45,311 nt of DNA from Chloroflexales bacterium (GTDB taxonomy: Bacteria; Chloroflexota; Chloroflexia; Chloroflexales; Chloroflexaceae). Of the stretch, positions 20,119 through 28,668 are shown piece by piece. Numbering within the stretch: the first letter of the stretch is position 1; each line of letters starts with the position of its first letter. The position numbers and the translations under genes are program-made. Where the stretch lies: NCBI GenBank assembly GCA_022360155.1, contig JAKSDJ010000486.1, positions 1 through 45,311 on the forward strand, given 5' to 3'. The notes beneath the pieces were generated by a model that was not told where the DNA came from, ran no database searches, and saw nothing but the letters and a program-made list of their open reading frames with translations.

Positions 20119-20172
20119 GACGAAGCGCCAACGTGCTAACATGTCAACGTTTCAACGTTCAAACGCTCCCAA
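20119..20172. repeat. Dispersed CAACGTGCTAAC/CAACGTTCAAACG intergenic repeat, copy 1
   Basis: The spacer contains CAACGTGCTAAC, TGTCAACGTTT and CAACGTTCAAACG. The same words occur in reverse complement at 29367-29440 and in part at 25420-25553. The element has a loose 9-10 base periodicity (CAACGT words). Confidence 0.6.
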
Positions 20173-20175
20173 CAG

Positions 20176-20685
20176 ATGATTCTCACTGGCTACACACAAC
20201 GGATCGAGCAAGACCTGACCCCGGAGCAGATCATCGCTCCGGTTTATGCCGATTCCGGTGATCCGGCGCTCCTAGCGGCCCATTGTCTGGCAGCGATTGA
20301 CCCGCATCTGGCTGAAGTGTCGCGAGAAGGCGATGTGTTGGTTGTCAATGGGCGCTTGCATACCGGCGCACAAGCCGAAATAGCGGTGATTGCACTTCAG
20401 GCGCTCGGTTTTGCGGCGGTGATCTGTGCCGAGGCAGCGGATAGCATCGTTGCCCTGGCCGGCGTCTACGGCCTCCCGATCCTGATCCAGGCCACCGCAG
20501 CAACAGCTTTGTCAGCCAGACAGATCGTGCGCATCGACTTGGAGCGCGGCGCCATTGAGGAGCGCGAGACCAGCCTGGTGTGGCGGAGCGCGCCCTGTCC
20601 GCCTGAGGTCATCGCCGCAACGCGCCGGAACCAAATGCTGCTGCGGATGCGGCGGGTGGTCGAGGACGAAGGCTTTGCCGAGTGA
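20176..20685 (+). CDS. Orphan LeuD/aconitase swivel-domain-like protein
   Basis: 169 residues. The pattern GDVLVVNG (52-59), then AEIAVIALQALGFAAVICAE (67-86), GLPIL (99-103) and RIDLERGAIEE (119-129) follows the order of the small subunit of 3-isopropylmalate dehydratase (LeuD). In LeuD the loop reads GSSREH and binds substrate; here it is TGAQAE, so a normal catalytic role is doubtful. No large subunit (LeuC) lies nearby. It follows threonine synthase in the same direction, separated by a hairpin and a repeat. It could be a regulatory or substrate-specific paralogue in amino acid metabolism; this is inference from fold similarity seen by eye. Confidence 0.6.
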   Translation: MILTGYTQRIEQDLTPEQIIAPVYADSGDPALLAAHCLAAIDPHLAEVSREGDVLVVNGRLHTGAQAEIAVIALQALGFAAVICAEAADSIVALAGVYGLPILIQATAATALSARQIVRIDLERGAIEERETSLVWRSAPCPPEVIAATRRNQMLLRMRRVVEDEGFAE

Positions 20686-20996
20686 CAATTTGTTAACATA
20701 CTGGGGCTGCGTCGCGATAAAAGCAATCGACTGGGGCTGACGCCGACGGCGTAGATAAGAGCAAATCTGTATAATGATCTGCTTTTCGCACGCTCTTTTC
20801 AGGCGTTGCTATCGCCCGCTTTGCATACGGCAAAGACTATAGAGTAGTGATATAGTAATAGATAGGCAATGCAGGCCCGCTATTCAGATGTCATTTTTTG
20901 TCTTGCCACATGTTAGGTCAGCTACAAGGATCGCGATCATACGCCTAGCGCAAAAGTCGCTTCCAATCCTGTTTCAAACGAGGTAACAAATAACGT
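20686..20996. other. Spacer upstream of the ABC-cNMP gene
   Basis: No gene seen. ACTGGGGCTG occurs twice in the same orientation (20700-20709, 20730-20739). TATAAT at 20770-20775 lacks a clear -35 box. CTTTGC-ATACG-GCAAAG near 20820 can form a short hairpin. Confidence 0.35.
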
Positions 20997-22151
20997 ATGT
21001 TTTGGCGATGGTTGAAGCAAGAGAATTCGTCTAGTCCGACCACGAATGGTCGCTATCGTCATGGCAATGACCATCTGATCGAGCTACGTCAGGTCATCAA
21101 GACCTACCAGAATGCAGCGGGTAGCTTCGCCGCGCTAAAAGGCGTCGACCTGCGGGTCGATCGGGGCGAGTTCGTCGCCGTAATCGGCAAGTCGGGCAGC
21201 GGGAAGTCGACGCTGATCAACATGGTCACGGGGATTGATCGGCCCAGCTCCGGCGAAGTGCTAGTGGGCGATACCGCCATTCATACGCTGACCGAGGGGC
21301 AAATGGCCGTCTGGCGCGGTCGCACCTTGGGCATTATCTTCCAGTTCTTTCAGCTTCTGCCTACGCTCACCGTGGTCGAGAATGTGATGCTGCCGATGGA
21401 TTTTTGCGACATGTGGACGCCGCGCGAGCGTCACACGCGGGCCATGCGGCTGCTCGAACAGGTTGACCTGACCGACCACGCCAACAAACTGCCCTCGGCC
21501 CTCTCCGGCGGGCAACAGCAGCGTGCGGCGATTGCCCGCGCCCTCGCCAATGATCCGCCCATCCTGGTCGCCGACGAGCCAACCGGCAACCTCGACTCGA
21601 AAACCGCCGAGTCGGTTGTTCAGCTCTTCGAGCAACTGGTGCAGGAAGGCAAGACCATCATGATGGTCACGCACGACACTGACCTGGCCCGGCGGGCGAC
21701 CCGCTCGGTCATTGTCGCCGATGGCGAGATCATCAATCAGTACGTCGCCCAGGCGCTCTCCAAGCTGTCGATGGACCAGTTGGCGAAAGTCATGCGCCAG
21801 GTCAAACTACGCAGCTATCACCCGGGTGAAACCATCCTCACCCACGGCGAACAGGCCGACACGTTCTACATTGTCACGAAAGGCGCGGTGTTGATTACGC
21901 TGCACCATCCCGATGGACAAGAGATTGTCGTCGCTCGTTTGACCAGTGGAGAATACTTCGGTGAGGCGGGGTTGCTGCAAGGCGGTACACGGATGGCGAC
22001 CGTCCACGCCGATCCCGATCTTGGCGTCGAGGTCGTTCTGCTCCACCAGGACGAGTTTCATACATTGTTGGGCGAGTCCGAGTCGACTCGGCAAGAGTTG
22101 GATCGGGTGATGCAGCAGCGCCTCGCTGCCCAAGCTGCTATGCGCGATTAG
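20997..22151 (+). CDS. ABC transporter ATPase (LolD/MacB-like) fused to a cyclic-nucleotide-binding domain
   Basis: 384 residues. Residues 27-250 are a full ABC ATPase: Walker A GKSGSGKS (64-71), a Q-loop, signature LSGGQQQR (169-176), Walker B ILVADEPT with the catalytic Glu194, and switch His226 (VTHD). It resembles LolD/MacB-type ATPases. Residues ~255-375 form a cNMP-binding domain with YHPGETIL and the phosphate cassette [16 protein letters not shown], which keeps the canonical Arg (Arg332) before the A-T-V. No ABC permease gene adjoins it, so its partner is elsewhere. The design suggests that ligand binding gates the ATPase. The ribosome site (GAGG) is far (13 bases) from the ATG. Confidence 0.85.
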   Translation: MFWRWLKQENSSSPTTNGRYRHGNDHLIELRQVIKTYQNAAGSFAALKGVDLRVDRGEFVAVIGKSGSGKSTLINMVTGIDRPSSGEVLVGDTAIHTLTEGQMAVWRGRTLGIIFQFFQLLPTLTVVENVMLPMDFCDMWTPRERHTRAMRLLEQVDLTDHANKLPSALSGGQQQRAAIARALANDPPILVADEPTGNLDSKTAESVVQLFEQLVQEGKTIMMVTHDTDLARRATRSVIVADGEIINQYVAQALSKLSMDQLAKVMRQVKLRSYHPGETILTHGEQADTFYIVTKGAVLITLHHPDGQEIVVARLTSGEYFGEAGLLQGGTRMATVHADPDLGVEVVLLHQDEFHTLLGESESTRQELDRVMQQRLAAQAAMRD

Positions 22152-22217
22152 AAGATTGGCGCTGTGAGATGGGCGCCGCTCCTCGATCTCGCGCCGCGAG
22201 TCTCGACAAAGGCGATC

Positions 22218-23453
22218 ATGCGTTCAAAGGATTTCCGTAATACTATTGTCCGGGCGGTTTTGAATGACACAAGAGTCGCCCCCCGTTGCCCGCATGCCAA
22301 CGAGTGCGGCGGTTGCGCTTTTCAGGATCGCGCCTACGCCGGACAGGTCGCCGCAAAGGCAGCCATTCTCAACGAGCTTTGGAACACCGTCGTACTGCAA
22401 CCCGAGCGCCCGGAGCCGCAACCCGAGATCGAATTCGTCTCTTCCCCCGATCCCTTCGCCTACCGCACCCGCATGGACTACGTCGCGACGAAAGGGCGTT
22501 TTGGGCTACGCATGCGGGGGCGCTTCAACTACATCATCGAGTTGGAGACTTGCCATCTGATCCCGCCAATAGCTTTTGAGGCGGCGCGAACGCTCTGGCT
22601 GCGCGCCCAGGAGTTGGGCCTGCCCGACTATAACGTGCGCAGCCACGAGGGGTTTTTGCGCTACCTCGTCGTCCGCCGCAGCCCAGACGATGAGTTGTTG
22701 CTAGCTGCAGTCACTGCCGCCGGGCCATACGAAGCGGAGATCACGCAACTGGCAGACCTGGCCCTCACCCAGCCCGGCGTGATCGGGTTCCACTGGCTGC
22801 TCAACGACACGCTGACCGACCTCTCGTTCGGTACGCCATTGCGCCACTGGGGCGCTGCGACCTTACCCATGCGGGTGGGATCGAATACGTTGCTGATTGG
22901 TCCCAACACGTTTTTCCAGAACAATGTTCACCTGCTGCTCCCCCTGCTCGACGCTGTCAAGGCAGCAGTGAGCGGAACAGACCGCGCGAAGCCTGAAGAC
23001 GCCAGAGAATTGCCGGCTGTGGCCGATCTGTATGGTGGCGTGGGTGCGATTGCACTGCACCTCGCCCCAGTGGTTCGCAGTGTTGTTAGCGTGGAATCGG
23101 TTACCGAGAGCGCAGATTTAGCTCGGCAGAACATTGCCCTCAATGGGGCGAGCAATGTCACAGCCGAGACGGCTGATGTGGCAGCGTTTCTGCGCAACCA
23201 GGCTGCAAACAGCCTTGACATTGTCGTCGCCGACCCGCCGCGGATAGGGATGGGGCCGGAAGTCTGCGCCGAATTACTACGTCTTGCACCGCGCCGGATC
23301 GTTTATGTGTCCTGCAACCCGCTGACCCAGATCGAAGACCTGCGCCAACTCGTCCCGGTGTACCGCCTCACGCTCCTGCGCGGCTACGATATGTTCCCCC
23401 ACACGCCGCATGTAGAAATGCTCGCGGTGTTGGAATCCAGGCTTTCTGTTTGA
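22218..23453 (+). CDS. TrmA/RumA-family RNA m5U methyltransferase
   Basis: 411 residues. Transfers methyl from SAM to C5 of a uridine in 23S rRNA or tRNA. CPHANECGGC provides three iron-sulfur cysteines (24, 30, 33), with a fourth likely in LETCHL. The SAM site is DLYGGVGAIALHLA; the catalytic region ends with DPPRIGMG and VYVSCNP, whose Cys is the nucleophile. It has no N-terminal TRAM domain, unlike many RumA proteins. An in-frame GTG at 22164 would add 18 residues; the ATG here has AAAGG five bases upstream. It starts soon after the ABC-cNMP gene, possibly by chance. Position specificity (tRNA 54 or rRNA) cannot be told. Confidence 0.85.
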   Translation: MRSKDFRNTIVRAVLNDTRVAPRCPHANECGGCAFQDRAYAGQVAAKAAILNELWNTVVLQPERPEPQPEIEFVSSPDPFAYRTRMDYVATKGRFGLRMRGRFNYIIELETCHLIPPIAFEAARTLWLRAQELGLPDYNVRSHEGFLRYLVVRRSPDDELLLAAVTAAGPYEAEITQLADLALTQPGVIGFHWLLNDTLTDLSFGTPLRHWGAATLPMRVGSNTLLIGPNTFFQNNVHLLLPLLDAVKAAVSGTDRAKPEDARELPAVADLYGGVGAIALHLAPVVRSVVSVESVTESADLARQNIALNGASNVTAETADVAAFLRNQAANSLDIVVADPPRIGMGPEVCAELLRLAPRRIVYVSCNPLTQIEDLRQLVPVYRLTLLRGYDMFPHTPHVEMLAVLESRLSV

Positions 23454-23543
23454 GGTGCGAGAGCCGAGCCACCAAAAATCATAGGCGGTTTGGATCTGAA
23501 AAGAGCCCTTCGACAAACTGACGTTCACACCATATCACAGAAA

Positions 23544-24461
23544 CTACCTAGCGTCCGTAGTAAGATCAGCGGATCGAATCGTCGCTAGCCAATCTGGAAA
23601 CGACTTGACCAAGCGGGTAACACCTGCCGTGTTCGTTACTGTGTTCGCTACTATTCCTGCCCGAACCATACTCAAGAACTCGACGATACTCCACACTTTT
23701 GCAAGCGCAATATCCCGGCTCAAGCGGGTCACAGCCTGTGGGGTTCCAATGCCTGTCATTGCCTGAAGATACCGTTCTGCAATTAGTTGGAAGCTCTCCG
23801 GCGTAACAAGCCCAGGAGCTGTAATTGCCAGATCGAGGGCGGCGCTGCCTTGTCCAAAGCGTTCCCAATCGAAAAGCACCGCTGTTCCGTCGTTGCGCAA
23901 TCCCCAGTTTAGCGGATTCGGATCGCCTGAAATCCAGCATTGGGGCGCAAAGAGCGCTTGGGCTTGAACTTGCAAGTTGACAAGGGTCGCGCCGAGTGAC
24001 TCCAGCGAAGTATCTGGAAAGAAAGTCATCGCATCAGCCGTCATAGCGGGAGTCCAGGCAGGGCGAAAAGGGCGAGATGGGACCGTAGACAATACACTGC
24101 GATGAAGATGTGCCAAAGCTTCAAGCATCGCTGGATCAGCCACCCAGCGGGTTTCGGGCAATTGTTCCGGAAGCGCTTCGAGCACCAACCAGTATCTATC
24201 GTCGGCGTAGCCATCCCAGTACAGCTGAGGTAGTACGATACCTTACTTTACAAGGGCCGGTGCGATCTGCCGGTAAAATTCAAACTCCTGCGGCTGCACC
24301 ACGGCCTTAACAATCACCTGGGCCTGGGCAAAATCAACGCGCCAAACCATACTGGGACTAAGACCGCGGAGTCTTGTAACACCTTGGACAACACTATACG
24401 TCGCTGCCAAAAAGGCGCGAACACCTTCGGCCTACGCTGGATCGAGGTCCGGCGCTTTCAT
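23544..24461 (-). pseudogene. Aminoglycoside phosphotransferase (APH)-family gene with two in-frame stops
   Basis: Reading from ATG at 24461 in one frame gives 306 codons with stops at codon 10 (TAG, 24434-24432) and codon 73 (TAA, 24245-24243); no frameshift is needed. The product would start MKAPDLDPA-stop and continue with VIVKAVVQPQEFEFYRQIAP and YWLVLEALPE, the N-lobe pattern of APH/choline kinases, then ISGDPNPLNWGL and VLFDWERFG, the catalytic and metal loops. The catalytic His of HGDxxxxN is Ser here. The ATG overlaps the R2lox stop as ATGA, so it was translationally coupled. A shorter intact frame from a GTG at 24188 would lack the nucleotide-binding lobe. Sequencing error must be excluded. 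Confidence 0.8.
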
Positions 24462-25354
24462 GCATCATCCTCCGCAATAACCCGATCGGTTAGACGCTCG
24501 ATCTCGGCAAGGGATTTGCCCCGCGCTTGCTCGATCCGGTCGAGACGCTTCTGGAACTGAGCCAAAGCAAAGTCGGTAAGCTCCTCGATCACCAGACCAA
24601 AGGGCATCACATCATAGGCTGCGAAGGACTCGTCAATCGTGCCCAGGGTGTACATAATCAGCTCGTTCATCCGCTCCGAGATCAGCTCCCATAGGCTGTC
24701 ATCCTTGGCGATCAGGCGCGAGAGCAGAAAAACACCATACGCGATGTGGCGCGACTCGTCCTGTTTCAGCAAGCGCACTCCCTGGCGCGTACCCGGCATC
24801 AGGTTGTGGCGTTCAAGGATAGCGAAGTAGGTTTGATACCCGGTCTCGGCGAGCACGCCCTCGACGATCATGTTGTAAGTCAGCGAAGCTTCTGCCTGCG
24901 CCGCCGCCGATGCGTCGGTAAGCAGGCGTTCCATTGCGGTCGGCAGGGCTTCGTAGATCAAGGCGCGGTAGCTGGGGCTGTGATAGCTGCTTAGGTCGCG
25001 ATTCACTTGCGCGACCTCGTCCAGCCAGCGCCGGAAGAAGTCAGTATGCTTGGCCTCTTCCCAGAGAAACGTCGTCAGGAATAGTTCTTCTTCGATCCGG
25101 CCCTCGCGCGCAATAACCTGGATCAGCGGCAGAATGTCGAGCGTGACCGCCTCTTCTCCAGCTTGAAACAGCGAGGTCAAGCGCAGCAATAGGTCGTGCT
25201 CGGGTTCGGTGAGACCCTGCCAGTCCGCGATGTCCTGGCTAAAATCAAGATCGCTGGGGTTCCAGATGCCTAGGCGCTTGGCCTTCTCGAATAAACGGAG
25301 CGGCGGGCTCTCGCGGCGCAGGCCGCGGGTTGTACTGGCAAATGTCTGGTGCAT
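24458..25354 (-). CDS. R2-like ligand-binding oxidase (R2lox, Mn/Fe)
   Basis: 298 residues. It resembles mycobacterial Rv0233-type R2lox, a ferritin-like protein with a Mn/Fe centre that binds a long-chain fatty acid and forms a Tyr-Val ether crosslink. All metal ligands align: Glu67 (AGEEAV), Glu100 and His103 (EEAKHT), Glu165 (YNMIVEG), Glu200 and His203 (DESRH). The crosslink pair, Val70 and Tyr160, is kept. It is not the radical-generating RNR subunit: no RNR large subunit adjoins and the tail is R2lox-like. Start chosen at MHQTFA, with GAGG six bases upstream; the long extension to 25519 is chance translation of intergenic repeats. The stop overlaps the next gene's ATG (ATGA). Its physiological substrate is unknown in the family. 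Confidence 0.88.
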   Translation of the reverse strand: MHQTFASTTRGLRRESPPLRLFEKAKRLGIWNPSDLDFSQDIADWQGLTEPEHDLLLRLTSLFQAGEEAVTLDILPLIQVIAREGRIEEELFLTTFLWEEAKHTDFFRRWLDEVAQVNRDLSSYHSPSYRALIYEALPTAMERLLTDASAAAQAEASLTYNMIVEGVLAETGYQTYFAILERHNLMPGTRQGVRLLKQDESRHIAYGVFLLSRLIAKDDSLWELISERMNELIMYTLGTIDESFAAYDVMPFGLVIEELTDFALAQFQKRLDRIEQARGKSLAEIERLTDRVIAEDDA

Positions 25355-25380
25355 AGCATACCTCATTGTAGGTGACCTTT

Positions 25381-25553
25381 CTGACAAAGTGACTAGCGCT
25401 TGTTCTGAGCACAGCACAGAATGCCAACGTGCTAATGCGCCAACCCCGGTCCTGAGCGCAGCCGAAGGATGCCAACCTGCAATGAGCCGCAGATGGCGCA
25501 GATGAACGCCAATCAACACAGATCGAACGTGTCAACGTGTCAGCGTGCCAACC
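25381..25553. repeat. Cluster of intergenic repeats between R2lox and L,D-transpeptidase genes
   Basis: Contains GCCAACGTGCTAA and GTCAACGTGTCAGCG (family of 20119-20172), TCCTGAGCGCAGCCGAAGGA (core like 1775-1795), and GCAGATGGCGCAGATGAACGCC at 25489-25510 (family also at 26831 and 30271). Three repeat families are packed in one spacer, which presumably also holds the R2lox promoter. Confidence 0.6.
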
Positions 25554-26678
25554 TCACCAGCGCACCTGAACGGGTGTGCCCAGCGGCGCCCAATCGTAGA
25601 GCCACGCCGCCGAGTCAAGAGGCAGATTGATGCAGCCGTGGCTGCGCCGCACGCCGGTGCCAAACTGATTGTGCCAATAGGTGCCGTGCAGCGCCACGCC
25701 GCCGTTGATGTACATGACATGAGGTACATCGGGGACATTGTAGTATTCGCCGCCAATCGTGCCGCTCATGGTCTGTGAACGGACCTTGGAGTAAACGGTA
25801 AAACTGCCGGGCGGCGTGTTGAATCCGTCCTTGCCCGTGGAAATCGGCGCGTCGAACAGCATCGTTTCACCCGCGTAAGCATAGAGCCACTGGTCGCCCA
25901 GATCTACCACAATGTGTTTGCCGCCAAGGGACGCGGTGTTGACTGGGGCAGGGGCGGCAGGAGCGACAGCCGTAGGCGCAGGGGTGGGCGGCAGCGGTGT
26001 CGCCGTCGGCAGCAGCGGGGCAGGCGCAGCGGGGGCGGCCCCCCCTACATCCAGACCGCGCAGAAGCGCCAGATCACGACCAAGTGAGCCAATCCAAACT
26101 TCGTTCCCAACACTGGGGTATTGTTCTAGACGCGCGCGCTCGAAGTACTGCACCCGCGCCATTCGGGCGCCGACATACTCCCACAACGGCTCGCTGATGG
26201 GGTAGCCAAAAATCGAAAGGCCGCCATGCTCGGTCCAGAAGCTCAGGAATGGTTCACCCAGGGTATGGCTGGTCTCCTCGAAGAACTGCTCGCCGGGCGC
26301 TAGGGTGCGGGGCGGCGCTGCCTCGAATGTACGCCAGAGCGCTTCAGCATACTCGACGCCGACGCGGCCCAACAGGATCGGCGCCCCTTCCAATTCGGGG
26401 TGGAATTCCAGCCGTCCACGCTCGAAATATTGGACCGTCAGGCCATTCTCGACCATAGCCGCAGTGACGGGTGCGCCAAGGATACGTTCGCCGTTGACGG
26501 CGCGCCAATGGTTGAGAAACCCATAGGTGTTGCTCACGCTATGGCCGGTGGACGCAAAGAAGAGCCCATCATCGTCTGCTGAAAGGCTGGGCGGCGCCAG
26601 CCAGATCCCGGCCAGCATCCCTAACAGCAAGCAGCCGATGCCTACCCGAGCCCATCCCTTTGGTATGCGCAAAAACAT
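25554..26678 (-). CDS. L,D-transpeptidase (YkuD) with two wall-associated modules
   Basis: 374 residues with a good ribosome site (AAGGAG). A signal/anchor helix (10-35) places it outside the membrane. Two modules at about 40-115 and 125-210 read FFASTGHSVSNTYGFLNHW...VQYFERGRLEFHP and FFEETSHTLGEPFLSFWTEHGG...VQYFERARLEQYP. A Pro/Ala linker (216-248) leads to the YkuD domain, with HGTYWHNQFG and the catalytic SHGCINL, Cys349. YkuD enzymes make 3-3 peptidoglycan crosslinks or attach proteins to the wall. The same modules end the membrane protein at 6173-8752, so they may bind cell-envelope polymer. Upstream of the start lies a palindrome at 26742-26766. Confidence 0.9.
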   Translation of the reverse strand: MFLRIPKGWARVGIGCLLLGMLAGIWLAPPSLSADDDGLFFASTGHSVSNTYGFLNHWRAVNGERILGAPVTAAMVENGLTVQYFERGRLEFHPELEGAPILLGRVGVEYAEALWRTFEAAPPRTLAPGEQFFEETSHTLGEPFLSFWTEHGGLSIFGYPISEPLWEYVGARMARVQYFERARLEQYPSVGNEVWIGSLGRDLALLRGLDVGGAAPAAPAPLLPTATPLPPTPAPTAVAPAAPAPVNTASLGGKHIVVDLGDQWLYAYAGETMLFDAPISTGKDGFNTPPGSFTVYSKVRSQTMSGTIGGEYYNVPDVPHVMYINGGVALHGTYWHNQFGTGVRRSHGCINLPLDSAAWLYDWAPLGTPVQVRW

Positions 26679-26741
26679 ACATCAAACTCCTTAGCGCAGA
26701 TCAAGCGCACACGGCTCTTGTTTGCCTTGTACAGCTTCCTG

Positions 26742-26766
26742 ATGCGATATATATGTCATATCGCAT
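26742..26766. promoter_or_regulatory. 9-bp inverted repeat upstream of the L,D-transpeptidase gene
   Basis: ATGCGATAT (26742-26750) and ATATCGCAT (26758-26766) are exact reverse complements with a 7-bp spacer, 64 bp ahead of the start codon. Size and AT-rich centre fit a dimeric repressor or activator site. Confidence 0.4.
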
Positions 26767-27048
26767 TATAGCGCTGAATAACAAGTTGTCAACCAAACTA
26801 GTAGGACTGCGTCAATGTCCTGCAATGGCACGCAGATGACGCAAATGAACGCACGATTGCCGCAGAGAGCAAAAGACTTGTGGTAATCGTCCAGTTGATC
26901 TGCGACTGATATTCCATACAAAGAAGAAGCGCTTCCCGCCTGTTGAAGGCCAAGCGGGTCTCATCTACAAACCAACACCTGTATCGTGTAAATCCAAGCG
27001 CATGAAGCTTGAAACAGCGCCGATGCCAAAGGTATTCCAAAAACCGAC

Positions 27049-27076
27049 TTGACATGAGGCTATATAGGTGTATACT
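27049..27076 (+). promoter_or_regulatory. Sigma-70-type promoter of the tetR-ABC operon
   Basis: TTGACA (27049-27054), a 16-bp spacer and TATACT (27071-27076). Transcription should start near 27083, leaving a 40-base leader before the tetR ATG. Confidence 0.75.
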
Positions 27077-27104
27077 GTCTGTGAATAAAAAAATAAATCA
27101 GTCA
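27076..27104. promoter_or_regulatory. Candidate TetR operator
   Basis: TGTCTG (27076-27081) and CAGTCA (27099-27104) form an imperfect inverted repeat (5 of 6) around an A/T-rich 17-bp centre. It overlaps the predicted start of transcription of tetR, where autorepressor sites usually lie. Confidence 0.35.
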
Positions 27105-27123
27105 TATATTTACAAGGGGCGCT

Positions 27124-27723
27124 ATGCCAAAAGGTTTTTCAGAACGGGAGAAAGAACTCATACGCGCTGCATTGCTGGAAAAAGGCCGCGAGCTTTTAGC
27201 AACGTATGGCATCAAAAAGACCAGCATCGAGGATCTGATCTCGGCGGCGGGGATCTCTAAAGGTGCATTCTATCTGTTCTACGCCTCGAAAGAAGAGTTG
27301 TTCGCCGATATTCTCGAACTGTTCGAGGCGGAATTCCAGGCTACCCTGATCAAGGAGATTGCCCAGCCAGGCGAGTCGCCACGCCAGCGCTTCAAAGCCC
27401 TGGTGAGCAGAGTAATTGCACTCTGGAAGAGCAATCCGTTGTTTGCCCGCTTTGGCGAAGAAGACTACGAGCACCTGGTGCGCAAACTGTCGCCAGAACG
27501 CCTCCAGAGGGCCATCCGTGACGACGATGTGTTTGCGGAGCACTTTATCGCCGCCTGGCGCGAGAATGGCGTTGTGATCGAAGAAGACCCCAAAATCGTC
27601 GCCGGACTGCTGCGCGCTCTGTTCTTCATTAGCCTCCGCCAGGCCGACTTCAACCCGGAAGCATACCCAGTGCTGATGGATATGCTGGTAGATATGGTTA
27701 CCGATCGTTTGGTTTGTGCATAA
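27124..27723 (+). CDS. TetR/AcrR-family transcriptional regulator
   Basis: 199 residues, normal for the family. The N-terminal HTH (about 10-58) has ELLATYGIKKTSIEDLISAAGISKGAFYLFYASKEELF, split here as GIKKTSIEDLISAAGISKG followed by AFYLFYASKEELF, the typical TetR pattern. The C-terminal part is a helical ligand-binding domain. A ribosome site (AAGGGG) precedes the ATG. It is the first gene before an ABC exporter set and so probably represses the operon, including itself, until a substrate of the exporter binds. Confidence 0.92.
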   Translation: MPKGFSEREKELIRAALLEKGRELLATYGIKKTSIEDLISAAGISKGAFYLFYASKEELFADILELFEAEFQATLIKEIAQPGESPRQRFKALVSRVIALWKSNPLFARFGEEDYEHLVRKLSPERLQRAIRDDDVFAEHFIAAWRENGVVIEEDPKIVAGLLRALFFISLRQADFNPEAYPVLMDMLVDMVTDRLVCA

Positions 27724-27813
27724 CGTTGTTGAAACGCTCCGAGCGCGGCAATGGCAACGGATACGTTTCAACGCTGGAATGTTCGAGTTCGCACTGACAC
27801 AGAGGATACGGCC

Positions 27814-28668
27814 ATGATTGAAGTCCAACAGCTAGGCTACAGCTACGAACGGACCGCTACGCCCGCGATCTCCGATCTCAACTTTTGCATCAAACGGGGT
27901 GAAGTCTTCGGCTTCCTGGGGCCAAGCGGCGCCGGCAAGTCCACCACGCAGAAGATCCTGATTGGCCTGCTGCGTGGTTACCAGGGAAACATCCGCGTGC
28001 TGGACCGCGACCTGACAAGCTGGAAATCGGACTACTACGAGCGGATCGGCGTCTCATTCGAATTGCCCAATCACTTCTTGAAATTGACTGCCCTGGAAAA
28101 TTTGACCTATTTCGGCGCGCTATACAGTCGGCCAATCTTATCGCCCCAGGCTGTGTTGGAGATGGTTGGGTTGGACGATGATGGGCGAACGCTGGTTGGT
28201 CAGTTCTCGAAGGGCATGAAGAACCGCTTGAATCTGGCTCGCGCGCTGCTCCACGATCCAGAACTGCTTTTCCTCGACGAGCCGACCTCTGGCCTGGACC
28301 CAGTCAACGCGTGGCGGGTTAAAGATTTAATCAAGGCGCAACAGCAAGCCGGCAAGACGATTTTCCTGACTACCCACAACATGAGTGTGGCCGACGAGTT
28401 GTGTGATCGGGTGGCGTTTATCGTGGATGGCCAGATCCGGCTCATCGACGCCCCCCGCGCGTTGAAGCTGCACTATGGTGAGGCGCAGGTGCGGGTCGAA
28501 TTTCAAAACAATAGCCACACCGAGTGCCAGGATTTCCCGCTCTCCGGGTTGGGTCGTAACCATAGGTTTGTCGACCTGTTGTGCAGCGAGACGGTGCAGA
28601 CGATCCACTCCCAGGAAGCGACGCTGGAGGATATCTTCATTCGCGTCACAGGAAGGAGTCTGGCATGA
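27814..28668 (+). CDS. ABC-2-type exporter ATPase
   Basis: 284 residues from the chosen ATG, which has GAGGA upstream and begins at the first strand of the fold (MIEVQQLGYSYE). Walker A is GPSGAGKST, the signature is FSKGMKNRLNLARALL, Walker B is LLFLDEPTSGLDP and the switch is TTHNM. The C-terminal region after the switch is of the DrrA/NatA type. Its stop overlaps the start of the first permease (ATGA), a sign of translational coupling. An in-frame upstream start at 27751 would overlap repeat-like sequence and is less likely. Confidence 0.93.
   Translation: MIEVQQLGYSYERTATPAISDLNFCIKRGEVFGFLGPSGAGKSTTQKILIGLLRGYQGNIRVLDRDLTSWKSDYYERIGVSFELPNHFLKLTALENLTYFGALYSRPILSPQAVLEMVGLDDDGRTLVGQFSKGMKNRLNLARALLHDPELLFLDEPTSGLDPVNAWRVKDLIKAQQQAGKTIFLTTHNMSVADELCDRVAFIVDGQIRLIDAPRALKLHYGEAQVRVEFQNNSHTECQDFPLSGLGRNHRFVDLLCSETVQTIHSQEATLEDIFIRVTGRSLA

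Larger units (their letters stand above)
26679..27123. other. Divergent spacer between L,D-transpeptidase and tetR
   Basis: No gene seen. It holds the palindrome at 26742-26766, a CGCAGATGACGCAAATGAACGC repeat at 26831-26852 and the tetR promoter at 27049-27076. Confidence 0.5.

Noticed and set aside
20119-20172. CAACGT word series as a CRISPR array
   Set aside because: Units are short, degenerate and without regular spacers; copies are scattered singly between genes.
24243-24434. Stop-codon recoding (for example pyrrolysine or readthrough) in the APH-like gene
   Set aside because: Two different stops (TAG and TAA) and no recoding element or other support; a pseudogene or error is simpler.
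24458-25354. Class I ribonucleotide reductase R2 subunit
   Set aside because: Ligand spacing and the Val/Tyr crosslink pair match R2lox, and no R1 gene is nearby.
24458-25519. R2lox start at 25519 (353 residues)
   Set aside because: The extra N-terminus translates intergenic repeats; the ATG at 25354 has a proper ribosome site and matches family N-termini.
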